Below, one piece after another: positions 63,647 to 64,000 of a stretch of 64,000 nucleotides of DNA (its first letter is position 1; each line of letters begins with the position of its first letter). The stretch is from Lumbricus rubellus. Its lineage: Eukaryota > Annelida > Clitellata > Crassiclitellata > Lumbricidae. The notes beneath the pieces were generated by a model that saw nothing but the letters and a program-made list of their open reading frames with translations, was not told the DNA's origin and ran no database searches. The DNA is taken from the NCBI GenBank assembly GCA_945859605.1, contig OX243827.1:2095295-2159294 (forward strand), written 5' to 3'. The position numbers and the translations under genes are program-made.

Positions 63647-64000
63647 TCTATATAAATAAAAATGAAACTTTCCAATAGTTCGTAATTTTTTTTCTCTGTA
63701 AGTTACGCACCGATTGTTGTGAAAATTTAACAAAACCTTCCATTCCAATAGCACCGTGTCTTAAGATTTTATCCCCCCGAATAAACACAATCTTTTCCAC
63801 AAAAAGTGAACTTTGCAATCCGTTCGACCTCCATTTGCAAATTCAACCAAACCGCAGGGTTGCAAAATTTCAGAATCGTCTTGACCCAAAACGCAGTGAC
63901 GAAACATGAATGAGGTCGCGTGCCGTGACGTCATAAGCGAGTCGCATAATAATTTCCATTACGAAAGCGGCCTTTCACCATTCTTGGTCCGGAAGGGACG
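63647..64000 (+). mobile_element. Candidate Helitron 5' end, leaving the window
   Basis: TCTATATAAATAAAAATGAA after an A resembles the TCTATATATATAAAAATGA start common to animal Helitrons. The following CGCACCGATTGTTGTGAAAA is the sort of conserved subterminal text found there. The 3' end and any Rep/helicase gene lie beyond the window, so this rests on the 5' motif only. Confidence 0.45.

Noticed and set aside
1..64000. Endogenous retrovirus or other integrated virus
   Set aside because: No gag, protease, integrase or envelope-like frames and no long terminal repeats were seen. Reverse-transcriptase fragments all belong to non-LTR elements.

Overview
This window is animal nuclear DNA that is rich in repeats. 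The coding parts carry introns with GT/AG boundaries, a DEG/ENaC channel gene, arrays of C2H2 zinc fingers, L2/CR1-type LINE tails, tRNA-derived SINEs and hAT, piggyBac, pogo and mariner DNA transposons. The 8-bp palindrome TAGGCCTA is strikingly frequent in the non-coding DNA. Together these suggest a marine invertebrate, perhaps an echinoderm or hemichordate. That placement is an inference from composition and family content, not something the sequence proves.

Layout. 1-253: end of a C2H2 zinc-finger gene leaving the window. About 590-5200: transposon ends and an L2-like LINE tail. 5995-15202 (minus): a DEG/ENaC (ASIC-like) channel gene that I could rebuild as seven exons, with introns loaded with hAT elements, a LINE fragment, a large foldback element and a MITE. 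15713-24925: a terminal-inverted-repeat (TIR) element full of roughly 155-bp repeats, a hAT MITE, a TTAA-flanked MITE, microsatellites, LINE debris, two SINEs and a dead mariner. 25630-32065: sea-urchin-TU-like foldback elements, a further small TIR element and a 1-kb ATGT microsatellite with a 366-bp higher-order repeat. 33044-34767: a decayed piggyBac copy. 34990-40740 (minus): a zinc-finger gene or pseudogene cut exactly at a TA dinucleotide by a 4016-bp pogo element (35669-39684). That element carries an intact 851-residue transposase with an internal 4 x 43-residue repeat and a C-terminal PHD-like finger. 41355-43860: foldback and MITE copies, a SINE and a LINE remnant. 44590-47420 and 53790-56610: two direct copies of a 16-finger zinc-finger gene with an LNTG-repeat N-terminus, each broken by a different single stop codon. 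48239-53205: an inverted LINE tail, a MITE, an almost perfect 0.8-kb palindrome and another foldback element. 56915-61256: more of the same MITE families, a hAT remnant with a BED-like motif, and a palindromic 21-bp minisatellite. 61399-64000: a THAP-like remnant, a possible exon and a candidate Helitron 5' end.

The most unusual feature is modular. At least seven sets of terminal inverted repeats, several proved by perfect 8-bp or 9-bp target-site duplications, enclose the same kind of cargo: a minisatellite of about 35 bp built on GAAGCTGGATTGATGAAA. Three of the elements also share a telomere-like GGTTAGGGTTAG block. Ends and cargo therefore seem to have been exchanged between unrelated families of non-autonomous elements.
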